Source of the DNA: Ruminococcus sp. XPD3002
GTDB taxonomy: Bacteria > Bacillota > Clostridia > Oscillospirales > Ruminococcaceae
Length of the DNA: 64,000 nucleotides
Reading direction: 5' to 3'
NCBI GenBank assembly: GCA_900119535.1
Contig: FPJT01000006.1
Coordinates: forward strand, 62,001-126,000
This document shows, one piece after another, positions 8,370 to 16,590 of the stretch (its first letter is position 1; each line of letters starts with the position of its first letter). A program made the position numbers and the translations under genes. Under the pieces are notes generated by a model that was not told the origin of the DNA, searched no databases, and saw nothing but the letters and a program-made list of their open reading frames with translations.

Positions 8370-8398
8370 ATTATACCACATTCCTTTTGATTTGTAAA
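8370..8398 (-). promoter_or_regulatory. Promoter of the two-component system
   Basis: TTTACA (8398-8393), 17-bp spacer and TATAAT (8375-8370) on the minus strand, 26 nt before the ATG. Confidence 0.75.
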
Positions 8399-8414
8399 TG
8401 ATTCTTTGATTAAA

Positions 8415-8439
8415 AGCAAAAGGAGCGCTGATGCACTCC
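8415..8439 (-). terminator. Terminator of the cobalamin-type ECF operon
   Basis: A 7-bp stem (8433-8439 with 8422-8428, one G-T pair) with an ATCA loop sits directly after the stop codon. It is followed on the minus strand by TTTTGCTTTT. Confidence 0.7.
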
Positions 8440-9126
8440 CTATACCCCGTATTTGATTTTGATACGTCCCAGTTTTTCACCGAAAGGTTTGGCAAGCACC
8501 ACCAGAAACATTACATTTGATATCATGTATGAAAGAGTGTATGGAATTGCTGTTACGAGCGCTGAAAGATACAATCTGGTATCAAATCCGTTATTATACC
8601 ACAGAACCGTCCATATATCCATGATAAAAGAGTAAGCTATACCTGCTGCTGCACCATAGATCAGAAGAAGCAGTTTATTGCGTTTAAGCGGTTCGGAAAG
8701 AAATCCTGCTATTAGCCCGATAAGTCCCCATGCAAGCATCTGGAATGCAGTCCAGGGACCGTGCCCAAAGTAGATGTTTGAAAGTATGGCAGTCATTGCA
8801 CCTACAAGAAAACCTGATTCTCCGCCGAGATACAAGGCTGTTATTATTGTAAGTGCTGTTATTGGCTTAAGAAACGGAATAAACCTGCCAATAAAACAAA
8901 GTGCGGTCATGACCGCAGTAATAACAAGCCTTCTTGTACCGACCGATTTTTTTTCAAATCCTGATATAAAAACCATTAGTGCAAAGAAAGCCGCTGCAAG
9001 CGAAATAATTATATGTTTTTTCCTGTCAAATGCGATAGAACCGAAAAGCGCCAATGCAGGTATCACGAAAAACGGGACGGCTACGCGTATAAAACTGCGT
9101 ACAGAACGATTCTTTATTACTATCAT
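8440..9126 (-). CDS. ECF transporter S component, probably for cobalamin
   Basis: The 228-residue protein has about six hydrophobic helices and the overall pattern of an ECF substrate-binding (S) subunit, which holds the vitamin in the membrane and partners with EcfT and the EcfA ATPases. It overlaps the EcfA gene by 4 nt. The substrate cannot be read from its own sequence. A cobalamin-type riboswitch heads the operon and a transcobalamin-like protein lies within it, so cobalamin or a cobamide precursor is the best inference. A non-aligned extra pair of N-terminal helices (residues 10-50) precedes the core. Confidence 0.85.
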   Translation of the reverse strand: MIVIKNRSVRSFIRVAVPFFVIPALALFGSIAFDRKKHIIISLAAAFFALMVFISGFEKKSVGTRRLVITAVMTALCFIGRFIPFLKPITALTIITALYLGGESGFLVGAMTAILSNIYFGHGPWTAFQMLAWGLIGLIAGFLSEPLKRNKLLLLIYGAAAGIAYSFIMDIWTVLWYNNGFDTRLYLSALVTAIPYTLSYMISNVMFLVVLAKPFGEKLGRIKIKYGV

Positions 9127-10754
9127 CCCGTTCTCCTTCCGTTTAACGTGCAGATCTCGACTGCATCTTCAAGAGTGACAATTTTATCGTAGACTCCGCG
9201 TGTTATCCTGCTTATAGCTGTAGTATAAAAAGTGTTCTCTGAGAAAAAGTCATCAGGCGTTCCCGAAGCTGCAATACGGCCATTGAAAAACATAGCACAT
9301 CTGTCACTTGACATTGCTGCAAATTCAACATCATGGGTAACTGATACAACAGTAACATTTTTTTCTTTAAGATCATGAAGAACTCCTGATATTTTCTGCT
9401 TTGCAGCTGCATCAAGTCCCTTTGTCGGTTCATCAAGCAAAAGGAGATGCGGATTGGCTGCAAGCACTTTTGCAAGAGCAAGAAGCTGTTGTTCGCCGCC
9501 TGAAAGATCATATGGATGCTTTTCAAGCAGGTAAGAAAGATCAAATGGCAGATTTTTAATATCTGTACCAGAATCATCAAGTTCCTCTCTTACAGTATTT
9601 TTAAGAAATACAGTCTGGACGTCCTGCGGAAGCATTGCAAGACCATTCTTATAGAGTGAACGATTTTTGTATTCTTTGGTTTTCTTTCCGAAAATACGTA
9701 TCTGTCCGTTGTATATCTTAACAAGATCGGCTGCCGCTTTCAGAAAAGTTGTCTTTCCTGCGCCGTTTCCACCTAATACGCTGAAAAGTTCTCCTTTATA
9801 TACCGTAAGATCGAGTCCTTTGAGAATATCCCGTGAATCTCTGCTGTATCTGAAGGAAACGTCCTTGAATTCCAGTGCTTTTTCATCGCTGTGTCCGTAT
9901 TTTCTCTGAGGCAGTGATCTTATTTCGTTTTTGTAATTGAACTCAATATAATCCTTGCCTTCTCTTATCGTCAGCGGTGATTCACTGCCGTTGTCAAGCT
10001 TATAGTAAAGCCTGGCAGCTGAGGGCATTCCCAATTGTACCTGTGGTAACTCTCTTATATATGGCGCTGCTTTTTTCGGTTCGTCAAAGTAAACCACCTT
10101 ACCTTTATCCATTACCATAAGTCTGTCGCAAACGGGAACAAGTTCTTCAAGGCGGTGTTCAGATATTATTATCGTTATCGAAAACTCACGGTTAAGACGT
10201 TTGAGTGCAGCAATAAATTCAGAAGCTGCGATAGGATCGAGCTGTGAAGTTGGTTCGTCCAGTATAATGATATCAGGATGAACTGCAAGTATAGACGCAA
10301 GATTAAGAAGCTGTTTCTGTCCGCCTGAAAGTTCTTCCGTGTTCTTTTCATACCACTCTGACATTCCGAAGTAACTTGCTACTTCAGCTGTGCGTCTTGC
10401 TATCTCATCACGTTTAAACCCGAGGTTTTCAAGTCCGAAAGCAAGCTCATGCCAGACTTTATCCGTAACTATCTGCTGTTCAGGCCTCTGCATGACGAAA
10501 CCGATGGCTGAAGCAGATGTTCTTTCATCCAGCTCATCAATATTTTTTTCGTTGTACTCTATCACGCCCTCTTTATCACCGAGTGGCGTAAGTTCGCGTT
10601 TAAGCATACGAAGAAGTGTAGTCTTTCCGCTGCCTGTAGCTCCGCAAAGTACAATGAACTCTCCCCTGCTGACAGAAAAAGTTATATCATCCAGAGCTTT
10701 GTTTCCGCACTGCGGATATGTGAAGCTCAGACCTTTGACATTAAGTATTTCCAC
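9123..10754 (-). CDS. Double ABC ATPase of an ECF transporter (EcfA-EcfA' fusion)
   Basis: The 543-residue protein contains two complete ABC ATPase domains in one chain. The first has Walker A GATGSGKTT, signature LSGGQKQLLNL and Walker B IIILDEPTSQLD. The second has Walker A GGNGAGKTT, signature LSGGEQQLLAL and Walker B LLLLDEPTKGLD. ECF transporters usually use two separate ATPases; here both are fused, with a linker around residues 240-290. It powers vitamin uptake with the EcfT and S subunits encoded on either side. It overlaps ecfT by 28 nt and the S component gene by 4 nt, which implies tight translational coupling. Confidence 0.93.
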   Translation of the reverse strand: MEILNVKGLSFTYPQCGNKALDDITFSVSRGEFIVLCGATGSGKTTLLRMLKRELTPLGDKEGVIEYNEKNIDELDERTSASAIGFVMQRPEQQIVTDKVWHELAFGLENLGFKRDEIARRTAEVASYFGMSEWYEKNTEELSGGQKQLLNLASILAVHPDIIILDEPTSQLDPIAASEFIAALKRLNREFSITIIISEHRLEELVPVCDRLMVMDKGKVVYFDEPKKAAPYIRELPQVQLGMPSAARLYYKLDNGSESPLTIREGKDYIEFNYKNEIRSLPQRKYGHSDEKALEFKDVSFRYSRDSRDILKGLDLTVYKGELFSVLGGNGAGKTTFLKAAADLVKIYNGQIRIFGKKTKEYKNRSLYKNGLAMLPQDVQTVFLKNTVREELDDSGTDIKNLPFDLSYLLEKHPYDLSGGEQQLLALAKVLAANPHLLLLDEPTKGLDAAAKQKISGVLHDLKEKNVTVVSVTHDVEFAAMSSDRCAMFFNGRIAASGTPDDFFSENTFYTTAISRITRGVYDKIVTLEDAVEICTLNGRRTG

Positions 10755-11605
10755 CTGATATTCCCCCTTATCTCTATATATACAGGAAGCATCAGCAATA
10801 TCCCGTACGCGATCGATCCGATGAGACCGATCGTATCATGTCCCGAATAAGAAACCGACGGATAAAAATTGAAATCAAGATGTCCTGAGGCACTCACGTA
10901 AATTACAATGATAAACAGCAATATATCGGTAATAAGCAATACGATGTCACTCCTTCCGAATCGGTAGTCCGAGAAGTTGGTTCTTTTACCTGTACCGTAA
11001 CCTCTTGCTGACATACTGTCCGCAGTTGTTATGCCGTTTTCAAGTGCCCATGTAACTACGATCGAGAAAACCCTCATGTTGCTCCTGATATCATCTATGA
11101 TATTGTCATCGCTATATAATCCCATTGCTTTCTGTGCATCCTTTACTCGCTCTGCCTGATTGCGGAACATCGGTATGAACCTGAGTGCCATTGATAAGAT
11201 CAGGGACAGTTTAGGCGAGAAGATACCGAAAACATAGAGCAGTTTATCGCTTGTCATTATCTGAGTGAACGACCTGAACCAGTAAAGAACGCCTACGATC
11301 ATCATCGCCGAGTTGATACCGTAGAGGAACGCCTCCAGCGTTACAGGATTGTTATTGATGACAAAAAGTACTGTTACTCCGTTATGCGAAACAAGCGGAT
11401 TTGCAACTGCAAGTATTACGAATAACATGGCGAAAAACAGGTGCGACCTGATATGCTTCTTTCCGTTTCGTATAATATAAAAAAGGATACCGGTGATAAA
11501 CGTCAGAAAAACAACAACAGGATGAACACTGAACATGGCTATTACAATGACTGATAAAAAGAAAACGGTTATTACAAAAGGCTCGTATTCTTCAAATCTA
11601 CGCAT
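10727..11605 (-). CDS. EcfT transmembrane coupling subunit
   Basis: The 292-residue membrane protein has an N-terminal helix bundle and a cytoplasmic coupling region carrying the EcfT-type alanine-arginine-glycine motifs (ERVKDAQKAMG near residue 150 and TADSMSARGYG near 200), which dock on the ATPases. It joins the S component to the EcfA pair. It lies 1 nt downstream of the intrinsic-factor-like gene and overlaps the ATPase gene by 28 nt, so it sits in the middle of the riboswitch operon. Confidence 0.9.
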   Translation of the reverse strand: MRRFEEYEPFVITVFFLSVIVIAMFSVHPVVVFLTFITGILFYIIRNGKKHIRSHLFFAMLFVILAVANPLVSHNGVTVLFVINNNPVTLEAFLYGINSAMMIVGVLYWFRSFTQIMTSDKLLYVFGIFSPKLSLILSMALRFIPMFRNQAERVKDAQKAMGLYSDDNIIDDIRSNMRVFSIVVTWALENGITTADSMSARGYGTGKRTNFSDYRFGRSDIVLLITDILLFIIVIYVSASGHLDFNFYPSVSYSGHDTIGLIGSIAYGILLMLPVYIEIRGNIRWKYLMSKV

Positions 11606-11606
11606 C

Positions 11607-13484
11607 CTATTCTTCCTCCAGATCGTAACCGAGTTCGCAGGTATACAGCCATTCTATCTCATCACCGTCTTTAAGGATGTACTCTCCGCAATTGACTGAG
11701 GGTGAAACGCCGTTTACGTGGTATATCCAACCCGACAACTCCCCGTACTGCATTTCATAGAGATAGTTTATAGCGGAAATATATACCATTCCATGTGCAT
11801 TTCCCGCACTTCCCGAGTTCTCAACCTGTATTCCGTAAACCTGAGCGGCTTCGTTAAGGATATCATATACTGTATCGCCCTCTTCGATATCAAATGAAGT
11901 GACGTCAAGTATAGTTCCGTCCTCGGGAATATACTCCGAATCAGCCTTATCCTTTATTGTATCGCATCTTATTGAAAGTGTGACCGTACCTACCGAGTCA
12001 GTTTTGACGGTAGATGTACCATTATAGTAGTCGCTTGCAGACTGAATGTCGGTGAAATGGATAAAAGCCACTACGCCAACTGCAACTGCTCCAACTGCGA
12101 TAAAATTCTTCGGATGACGTTTTCCAGCAGCAAATAATACTGCGCTTATGAGAACTGCTGCTCCGCAAGTTATGAGCATAGCAATACCTTTGTAACCTCC
12201 GCTTCCTGTGTTTGGAGTAATTGCAGAAGTTACAATACTGTTTGTGCGGAATGTTGTGTTTGTTGAAGTTTTTGCAGTGAAATTCAAAGATGTTGTATTT
12301 ACAGTTGCAAGAGTACTCTGATAAGAAGAGCTTACTAATGTAACTGATGAGCTAACAGTTGTCGGTGAAGTTTTTTCCGTTTTTGCTGTTGTTGAACGAA
12401 CCGATTCCTGGTTTTTTTCATCGCCTGATGCATCCGTTTCAGATACAGTTACTTCACTGCTGTCTGTATTCCGGGGTTTGTCGTTAATATCACTGTTTTT
12501 ATCCTGAACAGGCTTCTTTCCGTCACCTGTATGGTCATCCATTACATAAAGCGGACTCTTGCCTTCGGACATACGGATATATGATACAAGCGAATACATT
12601 GCCTGAACAGTTGCACTTTCATTCTGAGGTCCACCAAGGGTGTGACAGAAGCTTCCATCGGCATTTCTGAACTTAAGAATACCGTCTATGACAGTATTGC
12701 CGTTTTTTATGAACCTTTCATCAGACTGACAGTCAACTCCCATTGAAGAAAGCGCCAGAAGTACCTGTGCCGCACTTTCGGGATTATCTGTACCAAAGCT
12801 TGTATAACCTCCGTCATCGTTCTGTTGCGAAGACAGGAAATCGAATCCTCGTTCAACCGCATCATATACGTCCTGACGTTCAGCGTGTGGAGCGAGGGCG
12901 GTTATCGTCATAGCGGTAACGTCGATATCGCCGTACTTGCCCATTATAGCCCAGCCGCCGTCCTCAAACTGAGACGAAAGTAGTTCATTGACAACAATGT
13001 CCGTATCGTACAGGTTTCCCGTAAATCCGTTGTTAAGTAAATGAAGTCCATATATCCAGCTCATAAGTCCAAGCTGATCGATCGAATCGTCTATAGTACG
13101 TGATATATACTCATTTGTACTGCCTGAAGCTATAAGTGCAAGTGCAAGTTTTTCCCTGCCTGTAGCTGAAGATACATTCGTATTTTCAGCATATCTTTCC
13201 AGTGCATCACGGTAAGAAGACATATCATAGCTTCCGTACTGAGCGATAGTTATTGCATACCACTCAGATGAAGTGCCTGCGCCGTTTGTGACAGGTCCGT
13301 CAATCCAATCCTGTATGTCACTGCTTCCACTTTCATCAAGCTTATATGAAACGATACCGTCGACGAGGGATCGTATCTCATCGACGGTATGCTCTGATGC
13401 GGATGCGTTCATTCCGACGCATCCAATGCACATTAAAAATACAGTAAATATTATTACGGACCTGCTGAGAAAATTATTCCTCAT
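11607..13484 (-). CDS. Surface protein with transcobalamin/intrinsic-factor-like layout (alpha-barrel plus DUF4430)
   Basis: The 625-residue protein has a signal peptide (1-30). An alpha/alpha-barrel region of prenyltransferase/squalene-cyclase type repeats follows (about 35-310; repeats such as SSQFEDGGWAI, QNDDGGYTSFG, RNADGSFCHTLGG). Next come a Ser/Thr-rich linker (315-420), a TPNTG motif (423-427) and two membrane helices (432-454, 459-477). The C-terminal DUF4430 domain (about 497-620) shows GWIYHVNGVSP and LKDGDEIEWLYT. Animal intrinsic factor and transcobalamin use the same pair of folds to clamp cobalamin, so cobalamin capture at the outer surface is the likely role. It overlaps the upstream gene by 11 nt and abuts ecfT. 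The insertion of two membrane helices between the domains is unusual. Confidence 0.82.
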   Translation of the reverse strand: MRNNFLSRSVIIFTVFLMCIGCVGMNASASEHTVDEIRSLVDGIVSYKLDESGSSDIQDWIDGPVTNGAGTSSEWYAITIAQYGSYDMSSYRDALERYAENTNVSSATGREKLALALIASGSTNEYISRTIDDSIDQLGLMSWIYGLHLLNNGFTGNLYDTDIVVNELLSSQFEDGGWAIMGKYGDIDVTAMTITALAPHAERQDVYDAVERGFDFLSSQQNDDGGYTSFGTDNPESAAQVLLALSSMGVDCQSDERFIKNGNTVIDGILKFRNADGSFCHTLGGPQNESATVQAMYSLVSYIRMSEGKSPLYVMDDHTGDGKKPVQDKNSDINDKPRNTDSSEVTVSETDASGDEKNQESVRSTTAKTEKTSPTTVSSSVTLVSSSYQSTLATVNTTSLNFTAKTSTNTTFRTNSIVTSAITPNTGSGGYKGIAMLITCGAAVLISAVLFAAGKRHPKNFIAVGAVAVGVVAFIHFTDIQSASDYYNGTSTVKTDSVGTVTLSIRCDTIKDKADSEYIPEDGTILDVTSFDIEEGDTVYDILNEAAQVYGIQVENSGSAGNAHGMVYISAINYLYEMQYGELSGWIYHVNGVSPSVNCGEYILKDGDEIEWLYTCELGYDLEEE

Positions 13485-14433
13485 TGCGGCGTCTTGATAC
13501 TAAAAATGCAGCTGAGGATACACCGATAACTGCCATTACTGCGCCTACGCCGTTGTCGCCTGTCTTAGGGCTTGATGACTTTGAAGTTGTCTTGGCTGTA
13601 GTTTTGGCAGTTGTCTTTGCAGTGGTTTTAGCTGTTGTAGTTGTGGTCATTGCTGCTTCTGTTGTAGCCTCTGTAGTTTCAGCTTCTGTAGGTGCTTCAG
13701 TCTCCGGCTCTGTAGGAGCTTCTGTAGCTTCCTGTACTTCGCCTACTACTGCAACAGATACAGGTGCAACGAGATTGAGTGTCTCGGATTTTGCGCTGAT
13801 TATGTATTTTCCGTCATTGTCGATCTTTATTGTTACATTACCATCCTTATCTGTAACAAAATCTGTTGTTTCACCGTTTAATGTGATAACTGCTCCCTCA
13901 ACCGCTTCGGAAACAGGGTTGCCGTCCGGACCAAATGAGATATGTTGGAGATTAAGAAGAATATCTGAGCCTGCATCATATTTATGATCAGCTACATCAA
14001 AGAAGCTGTATGTATCGGAATATGTTTTTGTATCTGTGTATATGTAACCATTGAGATAATCGTCATTTTTTATCTCATCATTAAGTGACATTGCCATGTT
14101 GTTGTTGAGATAGAAACCATAGCTTCCTCCATTCTCAACGCCCCAGAGCTTGTCGAGCCATACGCCTGTATCAACCGCATGTGATGCATAACCTGCTTCT
14201 GCTCCGCCTTCAAAGAATTTATCATGAGTTGTGATAAATGCATCATTTATGGTGAGCTTACCGTCGTTATCTGCGTCAGAAACAGATACTTCTTCCTGTG
14301 CAACTACGATAGCACCCTTGTCATCAACGATGCTGACCTTGACGTTAACTGCATTATCTTCTGCAAATGCGTTTGTTCCTGCAAGTGATGCTGCCATTAT
14401 AGCGGCAGCTGTAAAAGTGATCAATTTTTTCAT
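13474..14433 (-). CDS. Cell-surface protein with DUF4430-like domain and sorting-signal-like tail
   Basis: The 319-residue protein is the first gene after the riboswitch. It has a signal peptide (1-24, cut near AFA-ED), an extracellular beta-rich region (28-230; segments such as GVWLDKLWGVENGGSYGFYL resemble DUF4430), and a repetitive Thr/Lys/Glu-rich spacer (235-286, TTAK repeats). It ends with SPKTG (288-292), a hydrophobic helix (296-313) and RRRNEE. The tail has the layout of a sortase signal, with SPKTG in place of LPXTG. It probably presents a ligand-binding domain on the cell wall for the ECF system. The ATG has AAGGAGAGG upstream. Confidence 0.82.
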   Translation of the reverse strand: MKKLITFTAAAIMAASLAGTNAFAEDNAVNVKVSIVDDKGAIVVAQEEVSVSDADNDGKLTINDAFITTHDKFFEGGAEAGYASHAVDTGVWLDKLWGVENGGSYGFYLNNNMAMSLNDEIKNDDYLNGYIYTDTKTYSDTYSFFDVADHKYDAGSDILLNLQHISFGPDGNPVSEAVEGAVITLNGETTDFVTDKDGNVTIKIDNDGKYIISAKSETLNLVAPVSVAVVGEVQEATEAPTEPETEAPTEAETTEATTEAAMTTTTTAKTTAKTTAKTTAKTTSKSSSPKTGDNGVGAVMAVIGVSSAAFLVSRRRNEE

Positions 14434-14499
14434 TACATACCTCTCCTTAATAACATGGAAACAAATACGCTGAAGAATTTGTCAGGATGTACCCTGTAC

Positions 14500-14534
14500 A
14501 AAAAGAAAAGCTTTTTTGCTGTACACAAAAAAGC
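14500..14534 (-). terminator. Terminator in the riboswitch expression platform
   Basis: On the minus strand GCTTTTTT (14534-14527) pairs with AAAAAAGC (14517-14510) around a short loop. TTTTCTTTTT follows (14509-14500). It lies between aptamer and start codon, about 66 nt before the ATG, as in transcription-attenuating riboswitches. Confidence 0.75.
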
Positions 14535-14554
14535 GCTATTCCGCTGTAAAAACA

Positions 14555-14705
14555 TCGGAACATAAAAATATACGGCTGCGCTTTTCGTTTCCAAAAACGT
14601 TTTGACCTGCTTTGTCTGACGAGCGACCCGACTCGTGCATACGCACTCACGGTAGTGAACGCTGCGACGGATTTTCACCGTACTTCCCTCTTTCAGATAG
14701 CTTTT
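14555..14705 (-). promoter_or_regulatory. Cobalamin-family riboswitch, compact form
   Basis: The minus strand contains the B12-box core GGGAAG, then CGGTGAAAATCCG, then CAGC, then ACTACCGTGAG. It corresponds to the cobalamin aptamer consensus GGGAA..GGTGAAAATCC..CxG..ACTGTGA. A downstream CGGG/CTCG hairpin sits in place of the usual CAGG/CCTG element. Only about 22 nt lie between the predicted start and GGGAA, so the 5' arms are short and this resembles a compact variant rather than the classical form. A terminator hairpin follows at 14534-14500. Confidence 0.78.
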
Positions 14706-14717
14706 TTAATAATGTAA

Positions 14718-14746
14718 ATTATAGCACCATTTTTCAGCGATGTCAA
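14718..14746 (-). promoter_or_regulatory. Promoter of the riboswitch operon
   Basis: TTGACA (14746-14741), 17-bp spacer and TATAAT (14723-14718) on the minus strand; predicted start near 14711. Confidence 0.85.
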
Positions 14747-14797
14747 GCCTGAAAATACCTGTTATAGGATTATTTGCGTAATTTGTTGAATTATAAT

Positions 14798-14828
14798 AAA
14801 AAGAGTACAGCTATACCGTACTCTTTTT
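14798..14828 (-). terminator. Terminator after the DUF2130 gene
   Basis: An 11-bp stem, AAAAAGAGTAC at 14798-14808 with GTACTCTTTTT at 14818-14828. T-rich flanks on both strands mean it can act in either direction. Confidence 0.82.
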
Positions 14829-14831
14829 AGG

Positions 14832-16523
14832 TTATTCCTCATTATCAAGCTCATCAAACATGTTGATCATAGTCGGATTGTCCTTAGCCAGCGATTTGAT
14901 TGTGAGCTGTGACTGTGCCTTATCATTTGCAAGTCTCAGATTATTCAGGGACTTCTGAAGATTATCCTTTACCTTGTTAAGATGATCTATAGTCTTGTCG
15001 ATCTCTTCTATAGCTGTGTTGAACTGCTTTCCTGCAAGATTATAATTTCTCGAAAAATCAGTCTTGAATTTGTCGATACGCTCTTCAAAGTGAGTTATAT
15101 CTATCTCCTGATTCATCTTTTCAGCAAGAAGTCGTTTATACTCCATAGAATTCAGAGCTGCATTTCTAAGTACAGTTATCATTGGTATGAAAAACTGCGG
15201 ACGTATAACATACATTTTCTCAAAGTCATACGATACATCCACGATACCCTGATTGTAGAGCTCACTGTCAGCTTCAAGCATGGAAACAAGGACTGCGTAC
15301 TCGCACTTTTTGTTTTTCCTGTCCTTGTCAAGCTTTGCGAAAAAGTCCTCATTCTTGTGCTTTGTAGCTGTTGTATCCATTTCGTTTTTCATTTCAAACA
15401 TAATGGATATAAGTTCGTTGCCGCTTTCGTCCTTTTCGCGGTATATGTAGTCGCCTTTGCTGCCTTCCTTTACATCGTTGTCCTTACCGAATTCAGCGTT
15501 TCTGAAAGCAGTGGCTCTGATCATATTAAAGGAGTTCTCGCAGTGCTGTTCAAGCGTTTCGCCTATCATTTTTGTAGACATTTTCGTTTTCAAGTCCTTA
15601 TAATAGTCGATACTCTCCTGCTGAAGTTTGAACTTAGCCTCATATTCGGCTTTCTGTGCAATAAGGCGGTTTTCGACCTCTGATACAGCGGTTTTCAGTT
15701 CGAGCTCATTCTTATTTGCAGCATTTTCCTTCTCCATGTTAAGGCGGAGTATTTCTTCACGTTTGCTGCTGAGTTCTCTTTCAGCATCAGACAGCAGTTT
15801 GTCATACTTCTTTCTTTCAGCATTTAAAGCGTCATTAACAGCTATGGTTTTGTCAGCATCCTTCTGGTCTATTGCAGCTTTTGCACGTTCAAGCTCAATA
15901 TTAAGTCTGCTGATCTCTTCGTTCTTTGCAGATACAGCCTTACCGACTTCCGCAGTCTGATTTGCAGCAGCAGACTCCGCAAGATTTTTAAGTTTTTCTT
16001 CAAGCTTTACTATCTCGCTTTCCTTCTCTGCAACAGCTTTCTGTACCTGATTATCAAATTCCAGTTCTTTTTGTTCAATCTCCGCTTTAGCTTTTGCAAG
16101 TTCGATATTGAGTTTGCTTATCTCATCATTTTTTTCGGAAACCGCTTTTCCAACTTCTGCTGTCTGATTTGCAGCTGCTGACTCAGCAAGATTCTTAAGT
16201 TTCTCTTCAAGCTTTACTATCTCGCTTTCCTTCTCTGCAACAGCTTTCTGTACCTGATTATCAAATTCAAGTTCTTTCTGTCCGATCTCTGCTTTAGCCT
16301 TTGCCAATTCGATATTCAGTTTATTTATTTCGTCGTCCTTTTCTGCCTTGGCTTCGCTTAATTTCAGTTCAACTTCCTTGCGGCGGTTTTCTTCCAGCAT
16401 TTCAAGCTGCTTGTGTACTTCCTTGTCAAATTCCTTAGTGCGGACCTGATTCATAATATCAGCGTAACCCGAATTATCAAGTTCAAAAGATTTTCCACAG
16501 TGCGGACATATTATCTCATTCAT
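14832..16523 (-). CDS. DUF2130 coiled-coil protein
   Basis: The 563-residue protein starts with a short zinc-ribbon-like CPHCG (6-10). A long charged coiled coil follows (about 25-320), then a globular DUF2130 domain (about 320-500; SKGDYIYREKDESGNELISI, KCEYAVLVSMLE) and a helical end. DUF2130 proteins resemble RmuC-like putative nucleases but have no established role. The coiled coil holds a nearly exact 69-residue tandem duplication (64-132 and 133-201), with a third degenerate start at 203. It is a single-gene unit with a TTGACA-17-TATAAT promoter whose spacer holds a palindrome. The function is unknown; DNA or envelope binding is only a guess. Confidence 0.85.
   Translation of the reverse strand: MNEIICPHCGKSFELDNSGYADIMNQVRTKEFDKEVHKQLEMLEENRRKEVELKLSEAKAEKDDEINKLNIELAKAKAEIGQKELEFDNQVQKAVAEKESEIVKLEEKLKNLAESAAANQTAEVGKAVSEKNDEISKLNIELAKAKAEIEQKELEFDNQVQKAVAEKESEIVKLEEKLKNLAESAAANQTAEVGKAVSAKNEEISRLNIELERAKAAIDQKDADKTIAVNDALNAERKKYDKLLSDAERELSSKREEILRLNMEKENAANKNELELKTAVSEVENRLIAQKAEYEAKFKLQQESIDYYKDLKTKMSTKMIGETLEQHCENSFNMIRATAFRNAEFGKDNDVKEGSKGDYIYREKDESGNELISIMFEMKNEMDTTATKHKNEDFFAKLDKDRKNKKCEYAVLVSMLEADSELYNQGIVDVSYDFEKMYVIRPQFFIPMITVLRNAALNSMEYKRLLAEKMNQEIDITHFEERIDKFKTDFSRNYNLAGKQFNTAIEEIDKTIDHLNKVKDNLQKSLNNLRLANDKAQSQLTIKSLAKDNPTMINMFDELDNEE
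15921..16334 (-). repeat. Two-copy 207-bp tandem duplication inside the DUF2130 gene
   Basis: Units 16334-16128 and 16127-15921 encode near-identical 69-residue coiled-coil segments beginning EINKLN and EISKLN. A 55-bp block (from 16006 and from 16213) is identical in both at an exact 207-bp offset. The in-frame period keeps the heptad pattern. Confidence 0.9.
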
Positions 16524-16561
16524 ATGATTCCCTCCCTTATGGGTATATATTTATATAGTAT

Positions 16562-16590
16562 ATTATAGGACAATCTGTCCTAAATGTCAA
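16562..16590 (-). promoter_or_regulatory. DUF2130 promoter with palindrome in the spacer
   Basis: TTGACA (16590-16585), 17-bp spacer and TATAAT (16567-16562). The spacer contains AGGACA-ATC-TGTCCT (16567-16581), a perfect 6+6 inverted repeat that would let a repressor occlude RNA polymerase. Confidence 0.65.

Noticed and set aside
13580..13700. CRISPR-like short repeats
   Set aside because: These are in-frame Thr-Ala-Lys codon repeats of a wall-spacer region, without spacers.
13484..13987. Long plus-strand frame opposite the surface protein gene
   Set aside because: It is a shadow of the Thr/Lys/Glu-repeat coding region on the other strand; no start signals.
14982..15683. Plus-strand frame of 233 codons opposite the DUF2130 gene
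   Set aside because: It mirrors the biased coiled-coil coding sequence, lacks a ribosome site and has an implausible composition.
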